Counted from the stretch's first letter, positions 1-5,593 are shown. The stretch: DNA of 9,927 bases from an uncultured bacterium (GCA_937894665.1 CALAWF010000230.1:1-9927), one strand, 5' to 3'. The notes: generated by a model not told the origin, from the sequence alone. Made by a program: numbers and translations.

Positions 1-428
1 AAAAGTTAAAACTACCAAAGTCAAAAATAGATAGAATTTTAGTTTATTCAGAAAATAGTGATTTATCAAAATCTTTGTCTAATTCTGCCAATATCAAAAA
101 AGCCGTTCTAGATTGGAAAGCCGGTAGAATTGTAGATAAAAATGGCAATAGAAAATCTAAATTTGTTGTAAGTGCAAATGATACACAGGATTTGAAGCGT
201 GCGATTAATGGTTGTACCATAACTGGTTTGAAAGAAAATCCGGATGGTTCTATTTCAGGCTATGTTTATGATATTTATAATTTCGACTCCAGCTATACGG
301 ATATGAAAACTGTTGGTAAAGATTTGAGTTTTGTAAATAAAGTTGCTTGTTATTTACAAAGAAAAGGTATAATTCATAATTACCAATTATTAGTTCCTAT
401 TAGAATAAAATTTGATAAAAAAGGTTAA
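1..428 (+). CDS. Hypothetical protein, 5'-truncated by window edge
   Basis: The last 141 codons of a gene whose start lies left of the window. The frame is open from base 3, and the protein-like sequence (KLPKSKIDRILVYSENSD...) runs straight into the part after the first possible start, a TTG at 75. That TTG has no ribosome site, so it is probably not a real start. The fragment is soluble and basic, with no membrane segment or signal visible. It ends with an aromatic stretch, YVYDIYNF, then a helix-like FVNKVACYLQRKG and a strand-like LLVPIRIKF tail. I do not recognise the family. The stop codon (426-428) overlaps the stop of the convergent minus-strand gene, so the two transcripts must overlap at their 3' ends. 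Confidence 0.7.
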   Translation, partial: KLKLPKSKIDRILVYSENSDLSKSLSNSANIKKAVLDWKAGRIVDKNGNRKSKFVVSANDTQDLKRAINGCTITGLKENPDGSISGYVYDIYNFDSSYTDMKTVGKDLSFVNKVACYLQRKGIIHNYQLLVPIRIKFDKKG

Positions 429-784
429 TTCCCAGCTTCAATGTCTTGTGCTGTTTGAACACCTTTCGCATCTTTCACAATAAATGGTCTTACGAAAGCC
501 CAAGTTCCGTATAAAGAGGTTAATGCTCCTATAATCCCTAGCGGTTTGCTGATTTTAGGGTGCTTCCCTGTAAAAGAACTCAATGTTAAAAGGGTTGTGC
601 CTGCCATAATTCCAAGGTACCCCTTGAAAATTGTTCGAGGAACAAGAATTGAATCTGTCATATCTGCCGAATTTTTTGCTTTGTCATGAAACATTTTCAA
701 AAAATCGGTTGAGTTTTCCTTTGGTCTATTTTCTTGTATTGTTGAAGAGGTGAAATTATTTGTTGATATTCTTGCTATTCTCAT
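425..784 (-). CDS. Small two-helix membrane protein, unknown function
   Basis: Codes for 119 residues and is not a family I recognise. Residues 1-50 are polar and probably disordered (rich in S, T and N). Two hydrophobic stretches follow, at about 54-72 (GYLGIMAGTTLLTLSS) and 81-103 (PLGIIGALTSLYGTWAFVRPF), then a short polar tail. The prediction is a hairpin inner-membrane protein without a cleavable signal. Its ATG overlaps the TGA of the upstream gene as ATGA (784-781), which suggests translational coupling and makes it the last gene of the polymerase operon. The general design, a disordered N-terminus followed by glycine-rich membrane helices, resembles the 229-residue protein at 3807-4496, although I see no clear sequence homology between them. 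The link to the polymerase rests on position only. Confidence 0.75.
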   Translation of the reverse strand: MRIARISTNNFTSSTIQENRPKENSTDFLKMFHDKAKNSADMTDSILVPRTIFKGYLGIMAGTTLLTLSSFTGKHPKISKPLGIIGALTSLYGTWAFVRPFIVKDAKGVQTAQDIEAGN

Positions 785-1230
785 TTTATTTTCCTAATAC
801 ATTGATAAATTGCATTATATATTTTAAACAGTTCTCTTGTCAGGTTATGCTTAACTGGCATTACCCCTTCCATTCCAACTCTATTATTTTTAATTATAAA
901 TTCTCTTGCTTTCCAGCTTTGCGGATAACATTCTTTTTCTATTTTATTGTTAAAATCTTCTGACAATTTCTTAATTTCTGGGTTTTTATGTAGGAGATGT
1001 TTATTTCTGGAATAAGTTCTAGGAAAATTTATGCCAGAATCATTCATTATATTGTGGGTTAAAAGCATTCCCATTGCAGGATTGTCGCAACAATTTTGGA
1101 GATGCTTTGTGTATGCTTTAACACCTTCTGCATCTGGTTTATAAAAGCTATCTAAAACAAGTTGAGCTTTGTAGGCATCATTTCTGTTACTATTGAATGT
1201 TGGATTATGAGAATAATCAAAATATGACAT
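781..1230 (-). CDS. Hypothetical soluble protein downstream of Y-family polymerase
   Basis: Codes for 149 residues with no recognisable domain. It is predicted cytoplasmic: there is no signal or membrane helix. It is mostly helical and basic toward the C-terminus (ending IYQCIRKIK), with a CC pair at residues 47-48 and single cysteines at 101 and 144. A good ribosome site, GAAGGGG, lies 5 nt before the ATG, which fixes the start. It sits 45 nt downstream of the polymerase gene on the same strand, and its TGA is shared with the ATG of the next gene. It is therefore almost certainly co-transcribed with both. The role is unknown, and operon membership alone is weak evidence for a repair function. 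Confidence 0.75.
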   Translation of the reverse strand: MSYFDYSHNPTFNSNRNDAYKAQLVLDSFYKPDAEGVKAYTKHLQNCCDNPAMGMLLTHNIMNDSGINFPRTYSRNKHLLHKNPEIKKLSEDFNNKIEKECYPQSWKAREFIIKNNRVGMEGVMPVKHNLTRELFKIYNAIYQCIRKIK

Positions 1231-1235
1231 TTTTA

Positions 1236-1242
1236 CCCCTTC
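1236..1242 (-). promoter_or_regulatory. Ribosome binding site of the 149-residue gene
   Basis: Reads GAAGGGG on the minus strand, 5 nt before the ATG at 1230. It is one of the clearest Shine-Dalgarno sequences in the window. A second AGGGGTTTTAAAA block lies just upstream (within 1249-1261), giving a short imperfect repeat of AGGGG followed by T/A runs. Its meaning is unclear. Confidence 0.6.
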
Positions 1243-1275
1243 TTTTGTTTTTAAAACCCCTGAAAATAAAATTTG

Positions 1276-2487
1276 CTATTTAGATTTGTCCTCTTTCTTT
1301 TGAATTTTTTCTTTTTTATAGTGAAATCCTGTTTGTATAATATTTTTGCCAAATTTATTTTCTAAATTGTCAAAACATTTTGCAAGATTTTTCTTTTTAG
1401 TTTCAATTGTTGTGTCTGAATATAGGCTAAGTTGTTCTGTTCCCTGTTCTCCGATTTTTCCTAAATAAACTCCGGTACTTCTATATAATATATTAGGATT
1501 GTAGATTTCTTTTAGCAGTTCGACTGCAATATTTGAAATTTCCAGTTCAAAATCAGTCGGAGAAAGGAGGTCTTTACTTGTTGAAAAAACTCTGAAATCT
1601 TTAGTCCTTAGCATAACCCCAATTTGCAAACATTTTGTGTCATACTTGCGTAGCTTCCGGCATGAGGTGTGGATGTGTTTATTAAGTTCATTTTTTATGA
1701 AATTGAAATCAGAGGTGAAAATTCCGAAAGCTCTTGTATTTTGGATAGATTTTGGCATCCTTTCGTCATTAACAACAGGTGAAACCATTTGCCCTGTTAG
1801 TTCGTGTTTCATTTCCAGCCCATGAATTCCAATTTTAGAGTCAATCCATTTGTCTTGCTTTTGGACAAGTTCTTCTGCTGTGATAATTCCGTTTTGCTTT
1901 AACCTTATTGTCAGACGTCGTCCAATTCCCCAAATTTCTTCAATTCTTGTGTTGTTTAGTTCTTTAGGTATTTTTCTTTTCCCGATTAGATAAATTCCGT
2001 CCGGTTTATATTTTGCTTTATCAGAACCGAGTTTTGCCAGTGTTTTAGTTGAACTTACTCCAATTGATACTGGAATATCTGCCTCTTCAAAAATTCTTTG
2101 CCTTAAATATTTTGCAAGGGTGTAATAATTTTTTCTATAAAGTTTGGTTAGCCCCGTTAGGTCAACAAATGCCTCATCTATAGAATAAATTTGAACATAG
2201 GGGCTAAAATCTTTTAATATTCCCATAACATCATGAGAAACTTGAGCATAATAATCGTGGTCTGCAACTATATAGATTGCTTTTGGGTGGTCTTTTTTAG
2301 CCATAAAAAACGGTTCGCCCATTTTCACCCCCATTTTCTTTGCTTCTTTAGAACGAGAAATTACACATCCTTCGCTATTTGAAAGCACACAAACAGGTTG
2401 TTTTTTGAGTTTAGGATTTCTTTTTTGCTCACAAGACACAAAAAACGAATCACAATCTACCAGAGCTATGACCTTTTGTTTATTCAT
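1276..2487 (-). CDS. umuC: Y-family translesion DNA polymerase, UmuC type
   Basis: Codes for 403 residues, close to the usual UmuC length of about 420. The enzyme inserts nucleotides opposite damaged template bases at stalled forks. The catalytic residues are all present: D11 in ALVDCDSFF, and D104-E105 in YSIDEAF. The block VLSNSEGCVISRS then KKMGVKMGEPFF (about 34-61) is the UmuC rather than DinB signature. The thumb carries a helix-hairpin-helix (EEIWGIGRRL, about 183-192), followed by the little-finger domain (about 245-345). QLSLY at 352-356 fits the beta-clamp binding motif. The tail is lysine-rich. No umuD lies beside it, so a partner would be encoded elsewhere or not used. It heads a three-gene minus-strand operon. 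There is no Shine-Dalgarno sequence before its ATG, and I see no LexA-type box upstream. A generic DNA polymerase IV/V label is also defensible. Confidence 0.93.
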   Translation of the reverse strand: MNKQKVIALVDCDSFFVSCEQKRNPKLKKQPVCVLSNSEGCVISRSKEAKKMGVKMGEPFFMAKKDHPKAIYIVADHDYYAQVSHDVMGILKDFSPYVQIYSIDEAFVDLTGLTKLYRKNYYTLAKYLRQRIFEEADIPVSIGVSSTKTLAKLGSDKAKYKPDGIYLIGKRKIPKELNNTRIEEIWGIGRRLTIRLKQNGIITAEELVQKQDKWIDSKIGIHGLEMKHELTGQMVSPVVNDERMPKSIQNTRAFGIFTSDFNFIKNELNKHIHTSCRKLRKYDTKCLQIGVMLRTKDFRVFSTSKDLLSPTDFELEISNIAVELLKEIYNPNILYRSTGVYLGKIGEQGTEQLSLYSDTTIETKKKNLAKCFDNLENKFGKNIIQTGFHYKKEKIQKKEDKSK

Positions 2488-2500
2488 AGTTTAAGTATTT

Positions 2501-2522
2501 ATCATATTCAGGTGTTAGTCAA
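2501..2522 (-). promoter_or_regulatory. Possible promoter elements upstream of umuC
   Basis: On the minus strand, TTGACT (2522-2517) matches five of six bases of a -35 box and TATGAT (2506-2501) matches five of six of a -10 box. They are only 10 nt apart, so they cannot work as one classical pair. Using TATGAT would start RNA near 2494, leaving a leader of only about 7 nt before the ATG at 2487. Using TTGACT with the weaker AATACT (2499-2494) would give an essentially leaderless message. Either reading agrees with the missing ribosome site. This is a suggestion only. Confidence 0.3.
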
Positions 2523-2534
2523 ATTAAATTTAAT
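2523..2534. repeat. 12-bp perfect AT-only palindrome in the umuC/regulator divergent region
   Basis: ATTAAATTTAAT is a perfect inverted repeat without a spacer, next to the TTGACT element on the umuC side of the 137-bp divergent region. It could be an operator for the neighbouring four-domain regulator. However, A/T-only palindromes of this size arise fairly easily in such AT-rich DNA. Confidence 0.3.
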
Positions 2535-2592
2535 CTTCGTAATAAAACTACAAGATTTAGCAAAAAATATCTTGCTGTTTTTTTACACATAG

Positions 2593-2598
2593 TATATT
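2593..2598 (+). promoter_or_regulatory. Likely -10 box for the GntR-like regulator gene
   Basis: TATATT matches five of six bases of TATAAT and lies 26 nt before the start codon. The only -35-like sequence nearby is TTGCTG at 2572-2577, 15 nt upstream and weak. Transcription would begin near 2605, at the edge of the small reading frame at 2606. Confidence 0.4.
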
Positions 2599-2605
2599 AT
2601 TAAAA

Positions 2606-2635
2606 ATGAAAGTAGGTAGAAGGAATGAATTCTAA
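2606..2635 (+). CDS. Possible 9-codon upstream reading frame overlapping the regulator start
   Basis: ATG at 2606 opens a nine-residue frame (MKVGRRNEF) ending at TAA 2633-2635, so it overlaps the first codons of the regulator in another frame. It begins almost exactly where RNA is predicted to start, so it could be read as a leaderless mini-gene that modulates entry at the ATG at 2625. There is no independent evidence that it is translated, and a chance frame of this length is common. Confidence 0.15.
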   Translation: MKVGRRNEF

Positions 2636-3797
2636 AAACGAAAAATATATTTATCCACAAAAATCAAAATTAAGACAAATCAGTATAAATGATGTAAATA
2701 TGGAACTTCCGGATTTGAAAAATATTTTTGAACCAAAAGCTGTTGTAATTGCAAAGTGGATGTGTTCATGGATTGAACAAGGTTTGAAATCAGGAAAACT
2801 TTTAGAGAATGACGTTATTCCTTCAAAAGCGGATTTTGCATATCTTTTAGGTGTAAGTGTCGGGACAATGCAAAATTCTTTCCGTCAAATTGAAGATTTA
2901 GGCTACGTTGAATCAAAACAATGCGTAGGAACACTTGTTAGAGATTATAGAAAGCCTGTTTCTAATGTCAGAAAATTGACTTCAAAAAGAGAATTAGCAG
3001 CAGAAGCTATTAAAAGATATATTTTATCAGATGGTTTTAAAAAAGGTTCTAAAATCCCTTCATCCAGAACGATTGCAACAATTATAAATTTTTCAGCTAA
3101 TACGACAAGAATGGCATTAGATTACTTGGCTTCTCAAGGAATATTAGAACACATATGCCAAAATCCGAAAGACCAAGGTTGGAGAGTTGTAACTGTGGAT
3201 TTCGACCTTAAACCGGTTGTCAAACCATCGGAAACAGAAACTTTAGTTGATATGGTTGTTAAAGATTTAGAAAGTTATATCAATGAAAATTTGAAAGTCG
3301 GAGATAAAATGCCTTCACATTCTGTTTTGGCAAACTCTTTGAAGGCAAGTGTAAAAACAGTTCATGACGCATTGAAAGTTTTGATTGATAGAGGGGTTTT
3401 ACTTCCTCGAAGAGGTCGTTACGGAACATCTGTAATTAAACTTCCAAACGCTTCTGTTTCTTCATTCAAACCGGAAACTTCAATTTTCGCTTCTGCTCAA
3501 GAAACAGCATTTTATCATTACGAAAAAACTCAAAATCATTTGAAAAAGATGATTGCTCAAGATTACGAAATTGGTGATAAGTTACCATCAATTATGGAAT
3601 TGTCAAAGAGTCTTGATTTAAGTCCAAATACAATCAGAAAGGCTTTTCATAATTTAGCTAAAGAAGGTTATTTGGTATTCTCAAGAGGTCGTTACGGCGG
3701 AACATTTGTAATTGATATTCCTGAAGTTGAAGCACAAACCTTCAAATGGCTTGCTGTGAACCCTGCATTTGCAAAAGAATATCAAACTGAAAATTAG
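2625..3797 (+). CDS. Transcription regulator with four tandem GntR-type winged-helix domains
   Basis: Codes for 390 residues. A GntR-like DNA-binding unit (helices, an xPS turn, a recognition helix, a basic wing) appears four times: about 38-108, 121-191, 203-272 and 294-364. The turn motifs IPS, IPS, MPS and LPS lie at 65, 144, 229 and 320. Each is followed by a similar recognition stretch: GVSVGTMQNSF, FSANTTRMAL, KASVKTVHDAL and LSPNTIRKAF. Units 3 and 4 share an RGRYG wing; the wing of unit 2 is atypical. No ligand-binding (FCD, UTRA) or aminotransferase domain is present, whereas usual GntR proteins carry one winged helix plus such a domain. The start has AAGGA touching the ATG, which is poor spacing; AGGT 7 nt upstream may serve instead. 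The gene diverges from umuC and is followed after 9 nt by a membrane-protein gene. Its targets are unknown; autoregulation is likely. Confidence 0.88.
   Translation: MNSKNEKYIYPQKSKLRQISINDVNMELPDLKNIFEPKAVVIAKWMCSWIEQGLKSGKLLENDVIPSKADFAYLLGVSVGTMQNSFRQIEDLGYVESKQCVGTLVRDYRKPVSNVRKLTSKRELAAEAIKRYILSDGFKKGSKIPSSRTIATIINFSANTTRMALDYLASQGILEHICQNPKDQGWRVVTVDFDLKPVVKPSETETLVDMVVKDLESYINENLKVGDKMPSHSVLANSLKASVKTVHDALKVLIDRGVLLPRRGRYGTSVIKLPNASVSSFKPETSIFASAQETAFYHYEKTQNHLKKMIAQDYEIGDKLPSIMELSKSLDLSPNTIRKAFHNLAKEGYLVFSRGRYGGTFVIDIPEVEAQTFKWLAVNPAFAKEYQTEN
3410..3697 (+). repeat. Repeated wing-coding DNA in regulator domains 3 and 4
   Basis: Fifteen identical bases, AAGAGGTCGTTACGG, occur at 3410-3424 and 3683-3697, both in the same reading frame and coding for the RGRYG wing. 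Downstream similarity continues as AACAT then TGTAATT, with one extra glycine codon in the second copy. The rest of the two domains is much more diverged in DNA. Confidence 0.7.
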
Positions 3798-3806
3798 GAT
3801 AGTAAA

Positions 3807-4496
3807 ATGATGTCTGTTGTAAATTCAAATTCCAGTAATAATTATCTTTTGCAACCCTATTCATTCTCTAATAGAGTAGAAAGATTAAACAAAGCAAATT
3901 ATAGGGTTAGGTCTTATAATCGTGAGATTTCAAAGGAAGATAAGATAAAAGCTCTTGTTGGCTCAACAATTGGTACAGTTGTTCCAATTTTATTTATGAT
4001 GAAAAAACAAAAAGTGAAAAATCCCCTAAAATTAAAATATGGAATGTGGGATATGATTAATACTGCTGCTGGTTCTATTATTGGTGGGGTTGGATTTGGG
4101 CTAATAGATGAGAATGAAAAGGTTCGGAAAAATAGATTAAAAGAGGGTTTATTCCAATTTATGAATGCTTCTATTCCTACTTGGATAGTTGGTGGAGTTG
4201 TTAGTCTTTGTGAAAATAATGAAAAATATAATAATAAATGGTGCAAAATCTTGTCTGTAGCAGGCGGGCTTTTAGTTGGAATGTATGGTTCAGCAGCATT
4301 ATCAAATCTTATCACTGATCCTAAGGACAAGTATCCTGATAGAAAACTTTCACTAAAAGATGCGTTAGCAAATATTGATGATGGTATTGGGGCTTTAGCG
4401 TTAGCTAAAATTCCAATAGTTGAAAAATTGAATATTGGAAGATTTTTACCGATTATTTATGCTGCTTGTGGTTATCGTGCCGGACAAAGTAATTAG
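3807..4496 (+). CDS. Polytopic membrane protein of unknown function, paired with the regulator
   Basis: Codes for 229 residues and is not a family I recognise. The first 45 residues are polar and rich in N and S, without a signal peptide. Hydrophobic, glycine-rich segments then occur near 48-65 (ALVGSTIGTVVPILFMM), 84-101 (INTAAGSIIGGVGFGLI), 116-134, 147-168 (ILSVAGGLLVGMYGSAAL) and 191-223. Four to six membrane passes are therefore likely. Glycine-x3-glycine spacing suggests tight helix packing. The gene starts 9 nt after the regulator stop. AGGAT at 3796-3800, overlapping that stop codon, is a well-placed ribosome site for ATG 3807 or the adjacent ATG 3810. It is probably co-transcribed with the regulator and may be its regulated output. 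It ends 11 nt before the convergent pilin-like gene, with no terminator hairpin visible. Confidence 0.8.
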   Translation: MMSVVNSNSSNNYLLQPYSFSNRVERLNKANYRVRSYNREISKEDKIKALVGSTIGTVVPILFMMKKQKVKNPLKLKYGMWDMINTAAGSIIGGVGFGLIDENEKVRKNRLKEGLFQFMNASIPTWIVGGVVSLCENNEKYNNKWCKILSVAGGLLVGMYGSAALSNLITDPKDKYPDRKLSLKDALANIDDGIGALALAKIPIVEKLNIGRFLPIIYAACGYRAGQSN

Positions 4497-4507
4497 AATT
4501 TTAAAGT

Positions 4508-5248
4508 TTAAGGTTTTTTAGGAAATCCTGCTTTTTCTAAATCTGGTAATTTCCCATAATTCAAAACATAAGCTGCAGGACTTTTTGCATCTGCTTTGCA
4601 GTTTGTGCCCAAGTAGTTACACAACCCTTTATAAAAATCTGGTGCTGACCATGTATGTATTTTGTAATAAGGCATTAAAGAGTAATTATCAAAACTTGCA
4701 ACGGGAAACATATCCTTACCAACTCTGTTGGGTCTTGTTTTTCCATTTGCATCTATTGTAATGTTTAATACTCCGCTATCACTGAATGCATTCATTCTTG
4801 TCATTGCAATAACTGCTCCGTTATAGAGCTTATAGTAACAAGTTCCTGATTTGTCTGCACCTAATTTCGCACCTATTGAATAAGTTGAATATATAGCAGG
4901 AGAGCCATCTAAAGAATATGTTTTTTCTGGTAGCCAGCTTAGGATTTCTTTTCTATCACCCGCAGGGAAACATTTTTTATCTACATATTTGAAATGTTTA
5001 TCAATATTGGTTGCTATAGTTTCAATTTCAGGTGCTTTGTATATATCATAACATCCACTACCTTGGCATTCTTCTTCCTCTTGCATTAATCTGATTGCAT
5101 TGTTTATAATAGAGTAACTTTGCTTAAAATTACTTACGATTTGTTTTTCAAAGAAGTACGCTTTTAAACTTGGTATTGTTATGGCTGCGACCACTCCAAT
5201 TATCCCAAGTGTTATTAATACTTCTGCAAGTGTGAATGCTTTTTTCAT
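4508..5248 (-). CDS. Type IV pilin-like secreted protein with prepilin leader
   Basis: Codes for 246 residues. MKKA/FTLAEVLITLGII is a class III prepilin leader: a prepilin peptidase would cut before F5, glutamate lies at mature position 5, and the following hydrophobic helix (about 5-27) anchors and assembles the subunit. The residue before the cut is Ala instead of the common Gly. The exported domain has six cysteines (61, 66, 93, 137, 210, 217), enough for three disulfides. It also has a motif, IDANGKTRPNRVGKDMF (about 165-181), that I recall from pilin-like proteins of gut bacteria. The frame stays open to 5284, but ATG 5248 is preferred because GAGGAG lies 3 nt before it and the leader then has its normal length. 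No pilus assembly genes are adjacent. Whether it is a major pilin, a minor pilin or a pseudopilin cannot be decided here. Confidence 0.88.
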   Translation of the reverse strand: MKKAFTLAEVLITLGIIGVVAAITIPSLKAYFFEKQIVSNFKQSYSIINNAIRLMQEEEECQGSGCYDIYKAPEIETIATNIDKHFKYVDKKCFPAGDRKEILSWLPEKTYSLDGSPAIYSTYSIGAKLGADKSGTCYYKLYNGAVIAMTRMNAFSDSGVLNITIDANGKTRPNRVGKDMFPVASFDNYSLMPYYKIHTWSAPDFYKGLCNYLGTNCKADAKSPAAYVLNYGKLPDLEKAGFPKKP

Positions 5249-5251
5249 ATG

Positions 5252-5270
5252 CTCCTCTGTCAATATTATA
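5252..5270 (-). promoter_or_regulatory. Promoter -10 and ribosome site of the pilin-like gene
   Basis: On the minus strand, a perfect TATAAT (5270-5265) precedes GAGGAG (5257-5252) and the ATG at 5248. RNA would start near 5258, leaving a leader of about ten bases. No good -35 box is seen. At the expected distance the DNA is instead the 16-bp palindrome 5279-5294, which suggests control by a bound protein. Confidence 0.5.
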
Positions 5271-5278
5271 TTACTAAC

Positions 5279-5294
5279 TATCAATATATTGATA
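5279..5294. promoter_or_regulatory. Candidate operator: 16-bp perfect palindrome
   Basis: TATCAATATATTGATA is a perfect inverted repeat lying where the -35 region of the pilin-like gene should be, 57 bp before the XRE gene. Its size suits a homodimer of a small XRE/Cro-type repressor such as the one encoded next door. Binding there would be expected to block the pilin promoter. The binding partner is inferred from position. Confidence 0.5.
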
Positions 5295-5311
5295 ATAAAA
5301 ATAATATATTC

Positions 5312-5321
5312 CCTTATAAGG
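5312..5321. promoter_or_regulatory. Second short palindrome in the pilin/XRE region
   Basis: CCTTATAAGG is a 10-bp perfect inverted repeat and one of the few GC-containing spots in this very AT-rich spacer. Its centre lies 30 bp from the centre of the 16-bp palindrome and 21 bp from that of the next one. It falls around the -35 position of the XRE promoter. It could be an operator or a chance palindrome. Confidence 0.35.
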
Positions 5322-5330
5322 ATATTGTCA

Positions 5331-5344
5331 AGATTATATAATCT
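5331..5344 (+). promoter_or_regulatory. XRE gene promoter: TATAAT embedded in a 14-bp palindrome
   Basis: AGATTATATAATCT is a perfect palindrome containing a consensus TATAAT at 5337-5342. RNA would begin near 5349, only two bases before the ATG at 5351, so the message would be leaderless or nearly so. No ribosome site exists here, which agrees. A protein bound to this palindrome would cover the -10 box, as in classical autorepression. Confidence 0.5.
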
Positions 5345-5350
5345 ATTGTT

Positions 5351-5593
5351 ATGAAAGATGATATTAAATATAAATTAGGACGAAATATAAAAATTGAGAG
5401 AATTCGAAAAGATATAACTCAAGAACGTTTTGCAGAATTAATTGATATGAGTGTGAGTTATGTAAGCAAAGTTGAGCAGGGTTTGACTTCTCCCACTGCT
5501 ATTGTTCTTTTTAAAATGTCATCTGTTTTGAATATTCCTATGGAAGATTTTTTCAGGGATATTGATATAAGAAATATTCATTCTGAATTGTAA
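5351..5593 (+). CDS. Small XRE/Cro-family helix-turn-helix regulator
   Basis: Codes for 80 residues, almost all of it one HTH_3 (lambda-repressor-like) domain. ITQERFAELIDMSVSYVSKVEQG (about 22-44) is the typical scaffold and recognition helix pair, followed by SPTAIVLFKMSSVLNIPMEDFF, the usual closing helices. There is no ligand, peptidase or dimerisation domain, so it probably acts as a bare dimer. The gene diverges from the pilin-like gene across 102 bp containing three palindromes, one of them over its own -10 box. Autoregulation and control of the pilin-like gene are therefore the natural inference. No toxin-like gene lies in tandem; the next gene is smc with its own promoter. That makes an antitoxin role unlikely from what is visible. 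Confidence 0.88.
   Translation: MKDDIKYKLGRNIKIERIRKDITQERFAELIDMSVSYVSKVEQGLTSPTAIVLFKMSSVLNIPMEDFFRDIDIRNIHSEL

Larger units (their letters stand above)
5258..5341 (+). repeat. 16-bp imperfect direct repeat flanking the pilin/XRE control region
   Basis: TGTCAATATTATATTA (5258-5273) and TGTCAAGATTATATAA (5326-5341) agree at 14 of 16 bases and are 68 bp apart. Each copy overlaps the -10 region of one of the two divergent genes. They may be two binding sites for the same regulator, or the relic of a small duplication. Confidence 0.45.

Noticed and set aside
75..77. TTG as the start codon of the leftmost gene
   Set aside because: The frame is open to the window edge with protein-like sequence before the TTG, and no ribosome site precedes it. 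The gene is better treated as truncated.
760..963. A 67-codon + strand frame rich in F, I and Y
   Set aside because: It is the complement of two minus-strand genes with better support. The aromatic composition is what antisense AT-rich coding DNA gives.
1231..1275. Possible hairpin or attenuator between umuC and the 149-residue gene
   Set aside because: The two AGGGG blocks are direct, not inverted, so they cannot pair. No stem and no terminator T-run was found.
3914..4330. A 138-codon minus-strand frame opposite the membrane-protein gene
   Set aside because: It is antisense to a gene with a good ribosome site and coherent membrane helices. Its sequence has no family resemblance and no start signal.
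5249..5284. Upstream ATG adding twelve residues to the pilin-like protein
   Set aside because: It would cover the ribosome site and the TATAAT box and would put a non-leader sequence before the prepilin signal.
5351..5593. Antitoxin of a toxin-antitoxin pair
   Set aside because: No small toxin-like gene is adjacent in the same direction; its neighbours are a divergent pilin-like gene and smc with its own promoter.
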